From positions 14,893,888-14,957,887 of the forward strand of contig NC_081139.1 in the NCBI RefSeq assembly GCF_958295425.1: a DNA stretch of 64,000 bases, written 5' to 3'. A program made the position numbers and the translations under genes. Source of the stretch: Solea solea. Its lineage: Eukaryota; Chordata; Actinopteri; Pleuronectiformes; Soleidae. Positions 54,801 through 60,800 of this stretch are shown piece after piece (positions within the stretch are counted from its first letter, which is position 1; the number at the start of each line of letters is the position of its first letter). The notes under the pieces are model-generated. The model made no database searches, was not told the DNA's origin, and saw nothing but the letters and a program-made list of their open reading frames with translations.

Positions 54801-57800
54801 TCCATGCAAAAAAACTAGAGAGACCATTAACGCCATAAAAATGTTTAATGACATTATAAATCAGGTTTTTCCATATCCAATCATGGCCAATCAAGAGAAT
54901 ACAGGTTTCAGGTTACTCCACATTTGCTTCACTTTGAAAACCCTGAGAGTATATCGATATTTATTTACAGTCTATGTGAACAATGCACTTTCATCATAAT
55001 GTCATACCACCACTGAAGGGTAGAACATAAAAACCACTGTCGGGAACTAGACCCCTGGCCCACATTCACCGATCGCTGTATGTTTCAGTCATTGCCATCC
55101 ATTATAAGAGTAACTATTACTAACAAATAGTACACTGTATACTGGCACAAGAAGAATAGTCAATAGTTAAGTTAATAGTCAATTAACTTACAAATGTAAA
55201 GTATCTTTAATAAGTTGTACAGAGCTCTCAACTCTCACGGCACATGCATTTCAATGAGTTGAGACGCTCACAAATGACATTTCTCACACTGAGAAATGAT
55301 AAAACTCACTGCACATAAATTGGTGATGATGTGAAGGCAGATTGCTCTGCGTAGTCCATTCATACAGCTGTCTTAAATTTGCAACCCATCAGCCAATCAG
55401 AAAATAGTATTTATTGTTGCCGGGGGAAAGTCTGAAAATAGGTTTCCACTGCAAGCACTCATTCCATGAATGCACACGAAAGTGCACGACAAGTAATCAC
55501 TTCAATTATATAACTTAAATTATTATGAAAGCTGCTTATTAAAGTGTAAGTTTGAAGTGTAAAGAGTATGGACTTAATGTGTGCATGTTTTTTTGTTACT
55601 GTTTGTCGTCTATTTAGATTTAAAGATGTCAGGAAAGAAGGATAAAACTATTCTTTCATTCTGGACAGCAACCTCAGTGCAGTTATTATCTGTGGGTTAG
55701 GCAGAGTCATTGAATCCACTGTTCACATCCAAATATTGATTAGTGGAGTTAAATATTAAAAGTACATGAACAAACCCAAGGAGAGTTTACATTTTCCCTT
55801 TATCTGAGGAGCCCCTGGTGTCTACAAAGCCCAAAGCAGCTGTTTAGTTTGTTTATGCCTGTGGGCAGCTCTGTGCCTTTTTCCCCATTAACCTGTAGCA
55901 CAGGAGATTACTTTTCCTATAACAGTCATTATACACTATTTAAGCTTAATTTCGCCATTGTATTTCCAACACTTCATTTTTTTCTCTAATAGTGTTCTGG
56001 TGTGGACATGCAGTGCACTGAACAAGACTGCAAACTTAAACGGATTTTCCAGACAGAAAGAGTGTAATTGTGTATTTTTTTAATCTATAAAAAAAATAGG
56101 ATAATGCCTATGGTCACTTATAAGACAATGATGTTTATTTTTAAAGAAAAGGTTGAAATGATTAGATTTGGAAAAAGAATTATAAGCACATACTTTTTCT
56201 GCAAAACTAAAAAGTCAATATTTCTAAAATAAACTTGAAGAGGGGAGAATTATGTGGGGAGTTTTTTCTGACAGATGGAGTATGTTTTTTTTATGACAAA
56301 AGATATAACAGAAGAGCTGTCTCCCTGTCTCTTTCTCACACATACACACACCTAAAGGATGCATCTATTAAAAGGCACTTTCTTAGATGTTTTCTTTTGT
56401 TGATAAAGTTTTTTTTTCTATGCACTTTTTGTGTCTGTCACCCATCCAAAGTCTACACAGTTCCATTTTGGCATAGCTGTAATTATATTTTTTTTCCCTC
56501 CCCCTCGGTGTGAGAATTTGATTTCCGCTAATTGCATCAAAAAAGTGCCTGGAGCCTAATCTGCAAATGTGTTCAAACAGCCCACACACTACAAGATGGT
56601 GACAATACACACGTCGCTAGGAGGCTGCGGACAGAAGGATATGCATGTAGTGCTACTGTTCAAGAAGGAAGTGGGCAGCTGAGTGGGACCTCGAAGCATA
56701 TGGAAGATCTCCAACTGTGGATGCACTCCAAAGCTGCGAGCCCAAAGAAAGCTCCTAGCTCTTAAATCAGCTCGGATTTATAAAAATAAAGAGCGGCGGA
56801 AAATTCATTTACAGCCAAACCATGTGTCTCAGTAAAGGAGCTGGGTATTTTCACTGCAAGAGAAGAAAAGGTCTCTGCAGAGATGGAGAGCCAGTGAAAG
56901 TAACAGAGTTATGAACCTCTTCATATCTTCTCACTGAAGGGAGAAGAAGCATTTCATGATATTTTCTACTGTCTTTGCTCTGAGAGAGGTTTGACAGTTT
57001 ACCCCTGCACAGTTTCTAAAGCTGTGCGAGGATTACTGTCCCAGTGCTCCAGGCAACTTACATTTTCCCAGCAACTGAGTCTGAGGTTTAAGTATTGATC
57101 TTATTGTATAAAGTATTTTATATAGTGTTCCCCATAAGAGCAAAGAGGAAAACGGTTTTACTCAGTCACTACCAGTCAGAAGAAAGCCCTAGGATTCAGC
57201 CTGGAAAACTAAACAACAAAGGTAATATAGCAACAGTACAAACTGTAAAGACCACACATTACATTCCGACACCAACAACAAACTTCTATAAAACATTGAG
57301 AAACTTATTAAAGGCATGAATCATGTGTGTGAAAATAAAACCAGATTCATCAGCTGTTCTCATTCAGACCTGGGAGCAGACGTACAGACATTTGCAAGCA
57401 TTATGCGTGAACAGCAACTGTGTTTGGTTGCAGAGAACACACACTGTGCCTCTGTTTTCTGTTACATGTATCAAGCCTGCAGCTTATTGTATCATCACCA
57501 AATGTCACCATCCTCTGACTATTCTGAGGCTGATGGTAAGTGCAATGACGGGTCGGGCAGTGTTTTGAAACTGATCAGGTTCGGTCACTCTGAATAAGTC
57601 AGCCCGAGTGTGTTTTTATTGCCATCTATACTGCATGCGACTGGGTGGAGGTAATTTGGTCACTATTTTAATCTAACACTAGTTAACTTCTTGGCGTTTT
57701 CAAAAGCTGACTGATAAGTGTGCATAATGTGCTGGGTTTTCTTTTTGCCTAATACTTGAAATTAATTTCCACAGTTTAATATTTAATCTCATCAACTCTA

Positions 57801-60800
57801 TTTCTGATAAAGACGTTCAAATATGATCAATTTTAGCTACAGTATTACTGAAAACTGTTGCTGAGATTTCTCTCAGCAACACACACACAGACTTGGTGAT
57901 TATGGTGCTGAATGCAAACTGCCTCACAGTAAAAGTCTATAATAGTGATTTGTTCAAAACGGCTGTTTCTTTGGGTGAGAAATCTGCCGACTTATGATTT
58001 TCCATTTAAATAACATTATAGTTGTCAACAGTGACAAGATCAATAAATTATGTTGCAGTGTTCTGCTCAAGAGCGCCACATATGAATTAGTTTACAATGT
58101 ATTAATTACTTTGTAATTTCTTTCCTTTTTTCCTTTCAAAAAAATAATTGATAAGAGAACTAGTAATTGTATTAGTGGAAGTAATACTGATTATCCTTTA
58201 ATGATACCATCTTTGTTTATGAAAGAGCTGCTGAATCTAACTATAACCATTATTGTCATTGAGGTAAAAGCTGTTACATCTTTGGGTTGGGTACCAGGAA
58301 GTTGTCTGAAGTGAACTGATTTAAATTAGCCTTCTACCTTGAATTAAATAAGATGGATGGATGTTGTGTTGCAGTTACTAATCCTAACCCAATTGTTTGA
58401 ATCTTTGAACACATCAAAATCAGCAGTGACAGGCACATGATGGAAACAGCTCTCTCGCTCTCTCTATCAGTCCTCACTCCATTTAAGAAAGTGATCTGCC
58501 AAAATGACCAATTATTTAAGAGGTGTTTCTCTCATTTTATTAAGATAACAAAGATGAAGGATTAGAGGAAATTGCTTTTCATAGTCCTTTCCTAAGCTTG
58601 TAGTGAATTAAATTTTAAATGTATTAATTATTAACACTAAAGAAAAACGGGCCAAACTATGAGGATGGAATACCCATCCATCTATCATCTGTACACCTTG
58701 ATGATTCCATGTACTGTATATTTGCCATCTGACAGAAATGATTGCAGTGACACAGCACAGCATCATTTACCTTCACACTGATCCATACAGCTGAATGAGT
58801 GTATGTGTATGCGTGGGTGTGTGTGTGTTCCCTCCCTGTGAGACTGATTGAGGCTCACTGCGAATGTGTGTGGATCCCCACTGAGGTGAGACTGATTTTC
58901 TTTGATAGCACAAAGGACACATATTATTGCAAGACACCGAGGCCAACAGAAAGGAGAGAGGCCATGACAGAGAGAGAGATGAGGGTTTCTGTGTGTTTTA
59001 CACAGCGCTGACCTCCCAAACCATCTCAGAGGGTTTTTCCAATTTCTGAATTCCTTTATTGTGGTGCATTAGATTTTCACAACAGCCAGTGTTTTACACT
59101 GTGACTGTTTAACACTCAAGAGGCCATCAAAGAATATTTGCCTTAAAGGCCACTTTAAATACTATTATTATTATTGGTATTATTTGTTATCACAAATATG
59201 CAAAAAAAAAAGCAGTACTTTTATTTGGTGTCTTTTGGCTCCTCCCTCTCTAGGGGTTGCCACAGCGCACATTTGATTTGGCTGAGATTTTTATGCCAGA
59301 TGTCCCCACCTGACACAACCCTCCCATTTACCCAGGTTTGGAACCGGCACACTAGATACATACTTAGCCATAATTTGGAGAGGCCAATAAACAATGAGTA
59401 ATGGGGATTGGGTACCTTTCTCAGGAGGTACCCCAGCCCTTGACCTGGTGGGGACTCACCCCGGCAACCCTTCGGTCACAAGCCAAGTTCACTTTTTGCT
59501 TAATTGGCTATAGGGGAGCCCCCAAAGACGACTTTATATATAGAATATGTAAATTGAGCGCTTAATTAGCCACAATCTACCACATATTATGTAGCTGTAA
59601 ATATGTGTAAATGGTCATTGTGACATTTATTCCTTCAGACTGCAGACACTGCAGGTATTGTTGCTGTTTTCTGCGAATGTACAGTGTGGTGGCAATGAGG
59701 AGACACTGGAGCTGAAACATTGATTCCAACTACCACAGTGAGGGTGATTGATGAAGATTCTATTAGACACATTTATTTGTATATATTTATACATCTGATA
59801 CAATATGCTAAAAGAGCAGCATTGTTTAAGTTCAAATTATAACATAAGTATTTAAATATACAATTTACCTACAATACTATGGGATTTAGGCTCTCTGTAA
59901 TGAGTCTCTAACTTCCTAAGAGCATAGATGCACATACTTTTTGTGACAATCCTGAAAATATCTCTAATTCGGTGACATGTGCACCACACTGAACATGGAT
60001 GTGAGAAAGGCTATATGACCATTCCCAAGCAGCTTCATGTTGATGTGACCACAGCAGCAAATATCCTAAGGTCCATGGGCCTCTAGCCAACCTCCCATGA
60101 TGTGGTCAAAACACAACCGCAGGTGGACCTGAAGGAAACAGCAGATGGCCGACAAAGAGCCAGTGAAAACGTCCAAAAAAAAGTTCAAGTAATTTCAGAG
60201 ATTGTTGTGTGCCAACAAATTTGTCCAGGTCTGCATGTGCAGCTGCTTGTAGAAACTCTACTCACAGGCCAGATTTTTTTGTAAAGGGAGGGCTAGATTT
60301 GATAATGTGAAGATTCCCGGGGGCCAATGGTCCCTTTAGACCTACAAATGCACTATATATTGTAATCATTTTATTTTCAAAATGTTTAATTTTTCAAATG
60401 GCAATGTAACCAAATCTATGCCATGCAGGCGTGAACAATTGAAAAAAATCTGCCTTTCTTTCACATCTGGAGTCCGATATAATATGTGCTAGCTGGAACA
60501 CAGGACTGTGGTTTCAAAGCACAACTCTTCTATCAGCTGAGCTAATGGGAATGACACCTGACCAGGACCAACTTTCTGTTTCAGTTAGTCCCTGGCCATA
60601 AATACATTATAAAAACTGCGGAATGTGATTATTGGTAAATAACAACATCTGCCCCAGCTTTAACTCGACAGGATAGAAGCTTCACAGGAAATCAATCGTC
60701 TGAATGATAGAAACTAAATTTGAAAATCAACATCGTAGGGGTTTGATGCATTATGGTATCAAATAAGTGTTATTAGGACACTGTTATTTTCACTGCCAAA

